Source of the DNA: Parapedobacter tibetensis
Lineage (GTDB): Bacteria; Bacteroidota; Bacteroidia; Sphingobacteriales; Sphingobacteriaceae
Assembly: GCF_024643205.1 (NCBI RefSeq)
Contig: NZ_JAMKQJ010000010.1
Coordinates: 1 to 64,000 of the forward strand
DNA: 64,000 nucleotides
Direction of reading: 5' to 3'
Shown: one piece after another, positions 1 through 8,679 of the stretch
How the letters are laid out: every line of letters begins with the position of its first letter
Numbering within the stretch: position 1 is the first letter of the stretch
Notes under the pieces: generated by a model
Databases searched by the model: none
The model's input: only the letters and a program-made list of their open reading frames with translations
What the model was told of the DNA's origin: nothing
Position numbers and translations under genes: made by a program

Positions 1-2
1 TT

Positions 3-62
3 GATTTCAAATACCCGTCACTTCAAGAAAAAGAAATAACGGTGACCCTTGTTGCCATAATT
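3..62 (+). CDS. possible 3' end of a gene cut by the window edge
   Basis: Frame 3 is open from the first bases and ends at a TGA at 60-62, ten bases before a clear terminator hairpin. That spacing fits the tail of a plus-strand gene starting outside the window. Only about 19 residues are visible and no family can be named. Frame 1 also runs 12 codons to a TAA at 37-39, so the frame is not certain. Confidence 0.3.
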
Positions 63-71
63 TGATATTAA

Positions 72-99
72 GCCATCCCCTCGGATGGCCTTTATTTTT
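72..99 (+). terminator. intrinsic terminator
   Basis: Perfect 7-bp stem GCCATCC/GGATGGC with loop CCTC, followed by CTTTATTTTT. It would end the plus-strand gene entering from the left edge. Confidence 0.75.
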
Positions 100-167
100 C
101 AAACATATTTTTCTTCCCTTCTCCAGAAGGGAGACCTGAATTTAGCTCGATGAACAGTAAAGACACA

Positions 168-372
168 AAACGATTCACGCTGTTATTCCACGGCAAGTCC
201 CCCTATGCCAAAAATCCGGCGATTCCGGATTAGGGAATGTTTTCTATGGATTCGTGAGTGTTTTTCTGGATTCGTGAGCGGATTTCACGGATTCGTGAAT
301 CCCCTTACAGCATACGCTCCGGGTTGGACGAAGCAATTAATCACACGCATATTAACCTAGGATCTACCCACT
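168..372. repeat. intergenic repeat, copy 1 (second copy at 8364-8582)
   Basis: Long shared sequence with 8364-8582: both begin AAACGATTCACGCTG and continue to CACACGCATATTAACCTAG. Copy 1 has an extra ~21-bp unit (three GGATTCGTGA words against two) and lacks a ~32-bp piece present in copy 2. It contains the palindrome TTCACGGATTCGTGAA. The 63-codon reading frame across it is not supported as a gene. The rest of 100-695 shows no other feature I can support. Confidence 0.85.
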
Positions 373-695
373 GGCAGCCAAAAGCTGACAGCCAATTTGC
401 AAATCCCAAAGCCCTTTCCTATCTTGCACCTACAAACCAACAACACTAAATCAATACCCACAGATAAAAGGATGAACAAACAGATTAATTAACCGCTTAC
501 AACCCATCACAATCCACGGATAGACATTACTAAATACTGCCATGCCGTATGAATCCTTGCAATGGTGAGGAAACACCCTCGAGTTCGAGGATGCGGATGC
601 AATGAAACCCTATCTCTAACCACTACCTACTAACAGCAAGTGCCGGTATGTGGTTATTCAAATATAATTATGAGACAATTCAAATACTTTCAACA

Positions 696-2687
696 ATGAG
701 CAAAGCTCGGGTAGCAGGCTACAGATTGGTAGCTGCGATTTTCTTATTGGAATCCTGCATATCGGGCACACCTGATCGGGTGGAAGCAGTTTTGCAACTC
801 TCGGATGATAATAGGCCGGAGCTCCAGAAAGTCATTACGTATTATAAACAAAAGGGCAACAAGGAAAAGTTAGACGCGGCCTATTATTTAATAGGTAACC
901 TGGAAGGCAAGTCTTTTTGGGACGGGGACATCGTGATGGATTTCGATTCCATATTTTATTACCTGGATTCGTTGGACCGGGAAAACGTACTCGTGACCAT
1001 TGGCTCCCCACTTGTGGAACGGCGATGGACATCCCTCGAAGGCTTGTATGGAACCCCCAGTTCCTCGGTGGCCGAACTTTGGCATGACTACGAGTACCTG
1101 AATGCTGATCACTTCATTGCCCACATTGACCAAGCGTTTCGCTTGAGAGAAGAATTGCCGTGGGCCAAGCGGTTGTCCTTCGGGGAGTTTTGCGAGTACA
1201 TACTTCCCCATAGAATTGGTAATGAACGTCCTGAGCTATGGAATGCCAAGATTTACGAGGATTTCCAAGCATTCCGCGACACCGCTGAGGCACAAAACAG
1301 GCTGCAACTGACGGCTAATATCCAAGCATATCTAAAAAGTAAGATATTTTCGAACAGGACTTTCTGGAAATACCCATTTGATATACCCGCAAGTAAAATG
1401 GAAATAGGCAAGCGCGGTGCATGCCGACACCTTGTCATCCATACATCGATGGTAATGAGGGCCAACGGGCTACCCGTAGGGATGGACCATATACCGCTTT
1501 GGGGCAACCGCAATGGGGGGCATTATTGGAATACATTGCTACAGGAAGATGGCAGCTATTTCGCGTTTGATGCTGTCGGTGGGCGGCCATTCGGGCAATT
1601 TGAACGTCCGCATTATTCCATTGCCAAAGTATACCGGCATACGTTCCGCTTGCAAGACCTAGACCTGCCACCGGATGCCGCAGAAGATATTCCTGCTGCG
1701 TTGCTGGCACGCGACAGGATAGACGTTACCGCCGAATACACCGACGTGTATGATTTGGCCATACCGCTCACCTACCCCTTTAAGGAAGGCAACAAGAAGT
1801 TCGCGGTCATCTGCACATTTGACAATAAGAATTGGCAGGCTCAACACTGGGGCGAAATAAATGGTGGAAAGGCTATGTTCAAAGACATGGGCGCAGGGGT
1901 AGTATATATAGCCATGTACTACGATGGAAAAACATACTATCCCGCAAGCGATCCGTTCTTGCTGAACAAAAATGGGGACACAAGGTATTTACACATATCC
2001 CGACACGAGAAACAGGATATGGTTTTAAAAAGGAAATTTCCCCGGTTCCCTGCCATCGAGGACTATCAAAAAACAATGGTAGAAGCGCATTTCCAGGCAG
2101 CAAACAACCCTGATTTCAGTGATGCCATAAACCTATTCAACATTACCCAAACACCGGATAGGGTTGAAGAAGCCACCATCAACAACAGCCGGAAGTATCG
2201 ATATGTAAGGTACTTTTCTGGCCCGTCATACCGCACGGATGTGGCCGAACTTCAATTTTACGGTTCGGCAAACGGGGCATTGGACGGCACCAAACTGTCT
2301 GGACGTATTATGGGTTATCCGGAGGTGCCACCAACCTATGGAACACCTTATGAGCTTGCATTTGACGGCAGCTTGGAAACCTTCTTTTCAGCGTATAACG
2401 ATGAGCAGCCCAGTTGGGTGGGATTGGATTTGGGAAAGCCCCATTACCTGACAAAGGTCAAATTCGCGCCGAGAAGCGATACGAATTTCATCCTCATAGG
2501 CGATACTTATGAACTGTGCTATTGGGATGGGGGCCGGTGGATATCCATGGGTAAGCAAGTGGCTCGGGAGCAGGAGCTCCACTACCGGCAAATACCCGCT
2601 AACGGGCTTTACCTGCTCCACAACCTCACGAGGGGCAAGGAAGAACGTATCTTCACCTACGAAAACGATCGACAGGTATGGTGGTGA
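696..2687 (+). CDS. transglutaminase-like lipoprotein with C-terminal discoidin-type domain
   Basis: Predicted outer-membrane or periplasmic lipoprotein. The Met at 696 is preferred over the in-frame Met at 648 because it gives a clean signal peptide ending in the lipobox LESC (about residue 21). The middle carries a transglutaminase-like triad: Cys in RGACRH (~243), His in GGHYWN (~276) and Asp in FAFDAV (~292). The last ~150 residues look like a discoidin/F5-8 type C fold (DGSLETFFSAY, WVGLDLGKPHYLTKV). Such proteins are common in Bacteroidota and usually act on peptides or glycans, but the substrate here is unknown. Its 3' end overlaps the next gene by 10 bases, suggesting translational coupling. 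Confidence 0.75.
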   Translation: MSKARVAGYRLVAAIFLLESCISGTPDRVEAVLQLSDDNRPELQKVITYYKQKGNKEKLDAAYYLIGNLEGKSFWDGDIVMDFDSIFYYLDSLDRENVLVTIGSPLVERRWTSLEGLYGTPSSSVAELWHDYEYLNADHFIAHIDQAFRLREELPWAKRLSFGEFCEYILPHRIGNERPELWNAKIYEDFQAFRDTAEAQNRLQLTANIQAYLKSKIFSNRTFWKYPFDIPASKMEIGKRGACRHLVIHTSMVMRANGLPVGMDHIPLWGNRNGGHYWNTLLQEDGSYFAFDAVGGRPFGQFERPHYSIAKVYRHTFRLQDLDLPPDAAEDIPAALLARDRIDVTAEYTDVYDLAIPLTYPFKEGNKKFAVICTFDNKNWQAQHWGEINGGKAMFKDMGAGVVYIAMYYDGKTYYPASDPFLLNKNGDTRYLHISRHEKQDMVLKRKFPRFPAIEDYQKTMVEAHFQAANNPDFSDAINLFNITQTPDRVEEATINNSRKYRYVRYFSGPSYRTDVAELQFYGSANGALDGTKLSGRIMGYPEVPPTYGTPYELAFDGSLETFFSAYNDEQPSWVGLDLGKPHYLTKVKFAPRSDTNFILIGDTYELCYWDGGRWISMGKQVAREQELHYRQIPANGLYLLHNLTRGKEERIFTYENDRQVWW

Positions 2688-3904
2688 GGAGAGAGGCCTG
2701 GGTACCGATGGGTGTTGCTGTATTTGCGTTGCTGGCCGCCGTCTATCTCGGCAGCCGTGCGTTTGTGCTAGGCTATGCTACGGCAATGGTTTTTCTCCTC
2801 TTCGCACTGAATAAATTCCGTGTAAAGAAGCTCGCAATCATCGGGGCGGCATGCCTGCTGCTGGCGGCGGCCTCCATACTGGCATTGGCTTTTAAGACGG
2901 ACTCATCCAAAGGGCGTATGCTTATCTACAAGGTTTCCTCCAGCATATTAAAGGAACATTGGCCGAAAGGGATAGGCCATGACAAGTTCAAGACGACATA
3001 CCTACACTACCAGGCGGCCTATTTCAGCGAAGGTGAATATACGGAGAAAGAGCTCCTCCTTGCAGGCAACACATACTATGCGTTCAATGACCATTACCAA
3101 TATGCAATCGAATGGGGTTTATTGGGCGCATTGGCAATGTCGGTAGCGATAGGGGTTCTCCTGTATGGCATCGTCCGCGTATACCGGCGGCAACATCAAG
3201 GAAAACGTACGCTATACCACATTGCATGTGTACAACTCATCGCCATCCTTATCGCAGCGTTTTTCACGCATGTATACGATAAATTGCTTTTCCAATTGCT
3301 GGCGCTATGCTGCATAGGTGTCATTGTACGGGAAGCCACAAAGCCCGATAGAGTAGGTGCCGTATTATCCGCCACGGCTGGCCTTGCCATTGCGGTCCTG
3401 TTGCTTTATTATTCAGTGGGCCATAAAGTTCGTCACGCCGATGACCACAGGCATTGGAAAGAAGGCTTGGCCCTTTCGAGGGCTGGGATTGCCCAGGAGG
3501 GGTTGGCCATGTTTGAGACGGCTTACCCAAACTTGCATAACCACGGCCCGTTTCTCGAAAGTTATGGTTATCAACTTTTTTCGCTCAGGCACTATGAAAA
3601 GGCCGCGGCTATTTTGCAGGAGGCGCTGCAATATCGCCTGCACCATCGCATTTACCTAGCATTAGGCAAGTGCTATATGGAAATGGGGCGGGTTCCTGAA
3701 GCGGAAAAAGCACTGCTTAAGGCCGTTCATATGGTGCCTAACCGGTTTGAAAGCCGCCTTGCCCTGTTTGATTTCTATGATCGGACCGGTAGGGACAGCG
3801 ATGCAACCAGATGGGGCGTCTCGATTCTGGAACTCCCCATTAAGGTTCCGTCGCTACATGTAGACAGGATCAGGGAGGAAGTGGCCAACCGCATCAAAAA
3901 TTAA
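2678..3904 (+). CDS. O-antigen-ligase-like membrane protein with TPR tail, N-terminally short
   Basis: The N-terminal ~220 residues hold several hydrophobic segments and a Wzy_C-like stretch (SKGRMLIYKVSSSILKEHW then GIGHDKFKTTYLHYQ). The C-terminal ~150 residues are TPR-like (YEKAAAILQEAL, GKCYMEMGRVPEAEKALLKAV). Bacteroidota relatives usually have five or six more membrane segments before the ligase motif; these are absent, so the gene may be 5'-truncated or a reduced form. The start overlaps the preceding lipoprotein gene by 10 bases. Family assignment is fairly secure; activity is doubtful. Confidence 0.65.
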   Translation: MVVRREAWVPMGVAVFALLAAVYLGSRAFVLGYATAMVFLLFALNKFRVKKLAIIGAACLLLAAASILALAFKTDSSKGRMLIYKVSSSILKEHWPKGIGHDKFKTTYLHYQAAYFSEGEYTEKELLLAGNTYYAFNDHYQYAIEWGLLGALAMSVAIGVLLYGIVRVYRRQHQGKRTLYHIACVQLIAILIAAFFTHVYDKLLFQLLALCCIGVIVREATKPDRVGAVLSATAGLAIAVLLLYYSVGHKVRHADDHRHWKEGLALSRAGIAQEGLAMFETAYPNLHNHGPFLESYGYQLFSLRHYEKAAAILQEALQYRLHHRIYLALGKCYMEMGRVPEAEKALLKAVHMVPNRFESRLALFDFYDRTGRDSDATRWGVSILELPIKVPSLHVDRIREEVANRIKN

Positions 3905-4099
3905 GATGCCATGTGATGCAATGGTACGAAAAACACATTCCATGCAGGTTTCTCCGTCCTCGATTGAATATTTGTTGAAATTAATTTTGAAATCCAAATA
4001 CTTTTACTGTATTTAGCGGTAACGTAACCGTAACGAATTTTCATTGATTATACAGCCTTAACGACACCACTAAAAACATCACCTTAACAAAACCTAGCT

Positions 4100-5809
4100 A
4101 TGAAAAGACAGACCCAATTCCTGCTGCTTGCCTTTCTGGTAAGTATATTCTCTTGCCAGAAGGAATTCACCGAAAACATCGATGATGCAGGGAGCAAGGA
4201 AATTGCTGATTTCACAAAGGCCGGCAGGGCCTACTACCACCGGGAACTTAAAGTGAGAATGCAGAAGAGGCTGGCCGATGGGCGCATGCAAATCCTTGCC
4301 ACGAAAAGCCCCGATAGGTTTTCAGCTGATAACGTGCACATCTATTCCATATGGAAAAAGGCCTATACATCACAAGTGGCAGGAACCCTTGCCCTCGAAG
4401 TGCCCATCTCGTACTCCAAGCGCTTGGTGTCGCTGATTGCCGTACCCCGTGATAGCCTTGGTTATATACCGGACCAAACCATGCTAAGCACCATATTTGA
4501 CCGACTGGTCATTTATAAGCAGCAGGGCAAGGAAAGCTTCCAGCAGAAGGTGATCCGATATCATCCCGATAAGGCGTACCTTGAGAGACACAAATACGAT
4601 GTTAGCCACAATTATCTTACCCGGCTCGATGAGGATTTTACCGGATATCTCGAGTACCTCACGCTGGAAGGCGACCGCACTGCCATTGTACGCGTAGTGG
4701 ACGGCAGACCGGTGAAACGGTACATCACGCGCACACCCAACGTGCAGCTATCAATGAAGGCCAAAGACGTGGTGCCGGATAGTGCGGATACCATGACACC
4801 AATGTCTGGTGATTGGGAATGCGTGGAGATATGCGAACCGATTTGGGCCGAGGTCTGTGTCGGAAACCCAGACCCAGACGACCCCGATCAAGATGATATT
4901 TGTTATGAAGAGATCGTCGACGAAGAATGCTGGGAGGATTGCTATTACGTGGACGACCCAGAGGAACCCGAGTTCTGCGATGACCCCTACAACTGGGACC
5001 TGCCAGAATGCGGCGGAGAAGGGCCGGGAGATCCAGGTCATGGTTACGATTGCAATGGGGACTTGAATGGCTCCGCATATATGAGTTACTGCGGATGTAT
5101 TGGAGGGAATACTGGGCTTTCAGATTGCTCAACAGATTCCATCCAAAACGATCCATGTGATGCGGTTACGAAAGCTAACCAAATTAAAAATAAGCCAGCC
5201 GTGAGCACCGGAATAAACAACATAAAAAATAGTAGCACGGAGATTGGATATAAGTTTTTTGTAACTAGCAAGGATAATTACAATACATTTTATGTAGGAC
5301 CTGCGATTAGTGGAGGAACATCAGTTTGGGCTCCTAGCTTTACTTGGAATCCATCAAATGGATACTCGATAGGCCATATGCATAACCATCCCCAAGGGTC
5401 TGCACCTAATCCTACTGATGCGATGGCAGGTATTGATCTAGCGTTTATGCAGTCTTTACATACAACCAGCGAAATCAATTTTTATACAAAGAACTTCAGT
5501 TCGGTTATTGTGACCAGTAGTTATATATATACTATTACCATCAAAAATGCGGCTCAGTATAAAATAGACCAAGCTAATTTCTATGCTAATTCAACATCTG
5601 CAGAAAATACTTGGGTAACTCACGGTCAAAGCTATTTAAATTCAAATGCATCTGCATCGGTTCAAGAAGCAGGAGAGTATGCATTACTCAAAATGTATGG
5701 TAACTCTATCAATCTCACGCGACAGAGTGTAAATTCCAATAATAATAACATAGAATTGAGATTAAACACAAGCAATAAAGTTGTATCTTTTAATCCATGT
5801 AATCCTTAA
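4100..5809 (+). CDS. lipoprotein with JAB/RadC-like HxHP C-terminal domain, possible polymorphic toxin
   Basis: 569 residues with a lipoprotein signal (lipobox IFSC, Cys19). A conserved-looking N-terminal module (to ~235) is followed by an acidic, Cys-rich linker (~240-350, many D/E/P and about 14 Cys). The last ~215 residues form a separate domain with a JAB/MPN-like metal motif: HNHP (His428, His430), then Asp440, with Glu381 upstream as the possible catalytic acid. The DNA encoding this tail (from ~5150) is visibly more AT-rich than the front, as expected if the C-terminal domain was swapped. Lipoprotein carrier plus exchangeable enzymatic tail plus small downstream gene fits a Bacteroidota polymorphic toxin. 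Function is inference. Confidence 0.6.
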   Translation: MKRQTQFLLLAFLVSIFSCQKEFTENIDDAGSKEIADFTKAGRAYYHRELKVRMQKRLADGRMQILATKSPDRFSADNVHIYSIWKKAYTSQVAGTLALEVPISYSKRLVSLIAVPRDSLGYIPDQTMLSTIFDRLVIYKQQGKESFQQKVIRYHPDKAYLERHKYDVSHNYLTRLDEDFTGYLEYLTLEGDRTAIVRVVDGRPVKRYITRTPNVQLSMKAKDVVPDSADTMTPMSGDWECVEICEPIWAEVCVGNPDPDDPDQDDICYEEIVDEECWEDCYYVDDPEEPEFCDDPYNWDLPECGGEGPGDPGHGYDCNGDLNGSAYMSYCGCIGGNTGLSDCSTDSIQNDPCDAVTKANQIKNKPAVSTGINNIKNSSTEIGYKFFVTSKDNYNTFYVGPAISGGTSVWAPSFTWNPSNGYSIGHMHNHPQGSAPNPTDAMAGIDLAFMQSLHTTSEINFYTKNFSSVIVTSSYIYTITIKNAAQYKIDQANFYANSTSAENTWVTHGQSYLNSNASASVQEAGEYALLKMYGNSINLTRQSVNSNNNNIELRLNTSNKVVSFNPCNP

Positions 5810-5824
5810 TTTAGTTTGAATAGT

Positions 5825-6379
5825 ATGAAAAATTTAATGATAACAACTTGTCTGATACTTTCAATATTTTTTTGTTTTGGGCAAAAAACATTGAGTGAGG
5901 TTAACTTAAAAAACGAACAGCTAGAGGAAATTAGCTCCTCCTCCATTCCTGATATCCAAGCTTATCAGAGAGAGAAATTTAAAAACCCGAGAGGGGGGTT
6001 CTTTACTGCCGTAGAACTAGGATTAGGCGAACACAGTAAAATTTATAAACTAAAAGGAAGCGATGATTTAATTCAAATCACCCCACGGCTCAATAAAGAA
6101 TTAGTAGCTAATTGGGATAAAGCTGTTTTGGGATATGTTGAAACTCTTACCCCAGTATCCCATAATAATTTCGAGAGATATACGGAACATATTAATAACC
6201 AAAACTCTAAAGCTATTATTTTTTTTATTAAAGATTATAAACTGACCAACTCTAATTTTATTTTGTATAAAAACACAGATAAAAAGATAGCACTTTTAAT
6301 AACATACATCAGTAATTCTCCAGACGACGTCAAAATCGATAATATGCGGAAAATAGTAAATGATTTAAAAATTGAATAG
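5825..6379 (+). CDS. small secreted protein, candidate immunity partner
   Basis: AT-rich gene 16 bases after the JAB-like lipoprotein, same strand. The reading frame opens at 5816; the Met at 5825 (MKNLMITTCLILSIFFCFG) gives a good signal peptide and is preferred. The mature part is ~160 residues, mostly charged, with no family recognised. Size, tight spacing and composition matching the preceding toxin-like tail suggest a cognate immunity or accessory protein that would act outside the cytoplasm. This is inference only. Confidence 0.5.
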   Translation: MKNLMITTCLILSIFFCFGQKTLSEVNLKNEQLEEISSSSIPDIQAYQREKFKNPRGGFFTAVELGLGEHSKIYKLKGSDDLIQITPRLNKELVANWDKAVLGYVETLTPVSHNNFERYTEHINNQNSKAIIFFIKDYKLTNSNFILYKNTDKKIALLITYISNSPDDVKIDNMRKIVNDLKIE

Positions 6380-6635
6380 CCATTTTGAACGTAAGAGATG
6401 TCGCCGTTGCAAGGAGAAATTTACTGTTCACCATCTGTTTGCTAATCTCGGTATTTCCCCTTTTCGTAGAAAAAAGGTTAGCTGCCTATGGTAAACGGGC
6501 AGGTATTGATGCCAGGCTAAGCTGCTTTCCTTAGCAAAATTCAAGTAGACAGAGATAGAATTTTAAATACAATAGCGACCGAACAATATGGAATCGACAG
6601 GAATGGGAACTCAACAATTGATCAACAAAAAGGTG
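6380..6635. other. intergenic stretch with coding-like debris
   Basis: No intact gene. One frame from ~6516 to the TAG at 6650-6652 reads ILNTIATEQYGIDRNGNST and ends GDAGRC without a start codon, which looks like the tail of a lost gene. Together with the broken genes downstream this marks the region as decaying accessory DNA. Confidence 0.3.
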
Positions 6636-7141
6636 ATGCGGGCAGATGCTAGCATTATTTCAATTTTATCATTTCTTCTACTTTTATTCATCTCTTGTAC
6701 ATCGGTAAAAAAAAGCGGCTTACAAAAGTAGCGATGGCCGAATTGACAATTGCGGAAAGTTCACGGTGCGTTATGAATCCGATACGAATATGCAAGACCG
6801 AATGACAATCGTTTGGTGTTGCAAGAACATGCAGCGAGGTGTAGCTGCAAAGGGTACATTGGTATTTGTATATGATCATTCGGGGCGCCTGAAGACGGAA
6901 ACAATTTCCGATGATCATGGGCTGTACGAAGTCAAACTGGAACCAGGCCAATACAATTTCGTTTTTGTAACCCCAAGCGTAGGGAAACTGTCAACGGATT
7001 TGATTGATGTTATCGGGTCAAAAACAACGTGTAAGCTTGGATGTTTATCTTCCTAACGGCGCCGGTTTCATAAATGAAATAGAAGATCCCATACTTAGGA
7101 ACCGACTTGATTCCCTAAAAAGGACTATGAATCCTAAATAG
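6636..7141 (+). pseudogene. frameshifted lipoprotein with carboxypeptidase-regulatory-like fold
   Basis: Three consecutive frames join into one plausible protein. Frame A starts at ATG 6636 with a lipoprotein signal (SFLLLLFISCTSVKK) and stops at 6729-6731. Losing one A from the A8 run at about 6708-6715 would continue it into frame B (SSDGRIDNCGKFTVRYESD, then GTLVFVYDHSGRLKTETIS and LEPGQYNFVFV, a beta-sandwich pattern). Frame B stops at 7054-7056, while frame C continues (LDVYLPNGAGFINEIEDP) to the TAG at 7139-7141. Either a true pseudogene or two sequence errors. Function unknown. Confidence 0.55.
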
Positions 7142-7156
7142 TACGACCGTTAATAA

Positions 7157-7336
7157 AACGATTTAAGAGGCTATAAAATTGGTGTTTCAAATCACTCTGT
7201 CAACGCCAATATTCCTAATACCCCGGCAGGGAAATTCACAAATACTCCGGCAGACTTAGGTCAAACGTTGAGAAATTTACCGGGATCAGATACAGGCGGA
7301 GGCGATGCCCCAGCTCGTAAGGGGCCCCGCTATTAA
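7157..7336 (+). pseudogene. C-terminal gene fragment without a start
   Basis: After a TAA the frame reads NDLRGYKIGVSNHSVNANIP and ends with GSDTGGGDAPARKGPRY before a TAA at 7334-7336. There is no Met and no upstream partner. It resembles the tail of a secreted or toxin-type protein, but no family is identified. Confidence 0.35.
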
Positions 7337-7352
7337 CGGAAAGAATTGAAAA

Positions 7353-7736
7353 ATGGCAAAGAAAAAGTGTATTCTAACCGTACTGTTGGTGGTGAGTAGC
7401 TTCTTATTGGGGTTTTCGCCTGAGTTTTCGGTTTATATCCTTTCCATAGAAATCGGTATCATCAGGAGCTTTCCCAATCCCAATAATAGCGCGATATTCC
7501 ATTTACAATTCTTTTTGCTTATTATCGCTCATTTAGGTGTAATAGCGCTGTTATTTCTTCAGTGCTCCCCCAAGTACTTTGATACATTTTTAGCATATTT
7601 CCCTCCACTGCTCGTTGTATCGTATGTATGGATTGCCATCATAGCGGTGGTATTTTATCCCATTCTATGGCTGAGTATTGTTGTGTTTATCACAATATGG
7701 CTTGTTCTCCTAATAATGGATAAAAAAGGAGATTAA
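7353..7736 (+). CDS. small integral membrane protein
   Basis: 127 residues with four hydrophobic segments (near residues 5-35, 48-68, 78-100, 101-122), a basic N-terminus (MAKKKC) and a charged tail (MDKKGD). AT-rich like its neighbours. No family recognised. It may be an accessory or immunity-type membrane protein of this toxin-like region, but nothing in the sequence proves that. Confidence 0.5.
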   Translation: MAKKKCILTVLLVVSSFLLGFSPEFSVYILSIEIGIIRSFPNPNNSAIFHLQFFLLIIAHLGVIALLFLQCSPKYFDTFLAYFPPLLVVSYVWIAIIAVVFYPILWLSIVVFITIWLVLLIMDKKGD

Positions 7737-7896
7737 TTCGAAAAATTCAACGATCGGCAGCCGCTATTTAGTAAAGGAAGTCGTTGACATCCTTTGTCGT
7801 GTGCAAACGTGTATAATTCTGGGGGATATGTACAGGATTTTGAAACGGCAATATTTTAGATTTTATAAACATACATATCTTAGCAAGTTGACTGTT

Positions 7897-8331
7897 ATGA
7901 AAGTGTTAATTTTATTCACCTATTTTATAATATTAGCTAGCTGCACTTCGGCTCAATCCTTTCAAAACAGGGCAGGTATTATCAGGGAATTTTTGTTAGA
8001 AGTGCAGCGCGCGGAAAAAGCGACTGCGGACATTATAGCGGAATTCTTCCCCGTGCCGGGACAGACTCTTCAAGAACAAGAAAGGGTAAGGATCTTGGAA
8101 TTGCAACTGGAGGATTTGCATAAAAGGTTGAAAGATGTTAATATTGAAGAACTAACCATCCTTGAATATGCGCATATGGATGCAGAAAATAAAAATATCC
8201 TGACGGAACGTCCGGCGGATATTTATATTATAGAATATGAAGGGCAATTTTTTCTGCCAGTGCTTTTTAACGATAAAAAAATTGAATCAGTGAGTGTAAT
8301 GAATAAAGGTGCAAGGAGATGGTTCTTTTAA
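7897..8331 (+). CDS. small lipoprotein of unknown function
   Basis: The frame opens at 7801, but the Met at 7897 (MKVLILFTYFIILASC) starts a textbook lipoprotein signal and is preferred. The mature protein is ~130 residues with a helical, charged first half (EFLLEVQRAEKATADIIAEF, then ELQLEDLHKRL, coiled-coil-like) and a shorter beta-like end (IYIIEYEGQFFLPVLF). No family recognised. Confidence 0.55.
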   Translation: MKVLILFTYFIILASCTSAQSFQNRAGIIREFLLEVQRAEKATADIIAEFFPVPGQTLQEQERVRILELQLEDLHKRLKDVNIEELTILEYAHMDAENKNILTERPADIYIIEYEGQFFLPVLFNDKKIESVSVMNKGARRWFF

Positions 8332-8363
8332 ACGTTTGAATATGTATACCAATGGGTATCCTG

Positions 8364-8582
8364 AAACGATTCACGCTGTTATTCCACGGCAAGTCCCCCC
8401 ATTGGCGGAAAGCGGCCGATGCGATAAACACCATGCCAAAAATCCGGCGATTTCGGATTAGGGAATGTTTTCTATGGATTCGTGAGCGGATTTCACGGAT
8501 TCGTGAATCCCCTTTTAGCATACGCTCCAGGTTGGACGGAGCACAATTCATCACACGCATATTAACCTAGCATCCACCCACT
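8364..8582. repeat. intergenic repeat, copy 2 (first copy at 168-372)
   Basis: Second copy of the repeat described at 168-372, same orientation, with a 32-bp segment absent from copy 1. The two copies bracket about 8 kb of surface and toxin-like genes. Confidence 0.85.
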
Positions 8583-8632
8583 ATCAAAGCCTTAGGAGAA
8601 GAAATTATTTTTATTTAAACAAACTTATTTCT

Positions 8633-8640
8633 TATCTTTG
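8633..8640 (+). promoter_or_regulatory. -7-like box TATCTTTG
   Basis: Matches the Bacteroidota -7 consensus TAnnTTTG, without a good TTTG at the usual distance upstream. It is followed at once by GGCTTTGCC/GGCATTGCC (imperfect inverted repeat) and a T-rich run at about 8668-8680, so any plus-strand transcript would be very short. Weak. Confidence 0.25.
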
Positions 8641-8679
8641 TACCGGAGGCTTTGCCAGCAGTGGCATTGCCTTTTTTAT

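Noticed and set aside
258..449. 63-codon plus-strand frame across the intergenic repeat
   Set aside because: Lies over repeat copy 1; the second copy changes the frame by indels, so it is not conserved as protein.
835..1211. Minus-strand open frames inside the transglutaminase-like gene
   Set aside because: Shadow frames of a well-supported gene with signal peptide, triad and discoidin domain.
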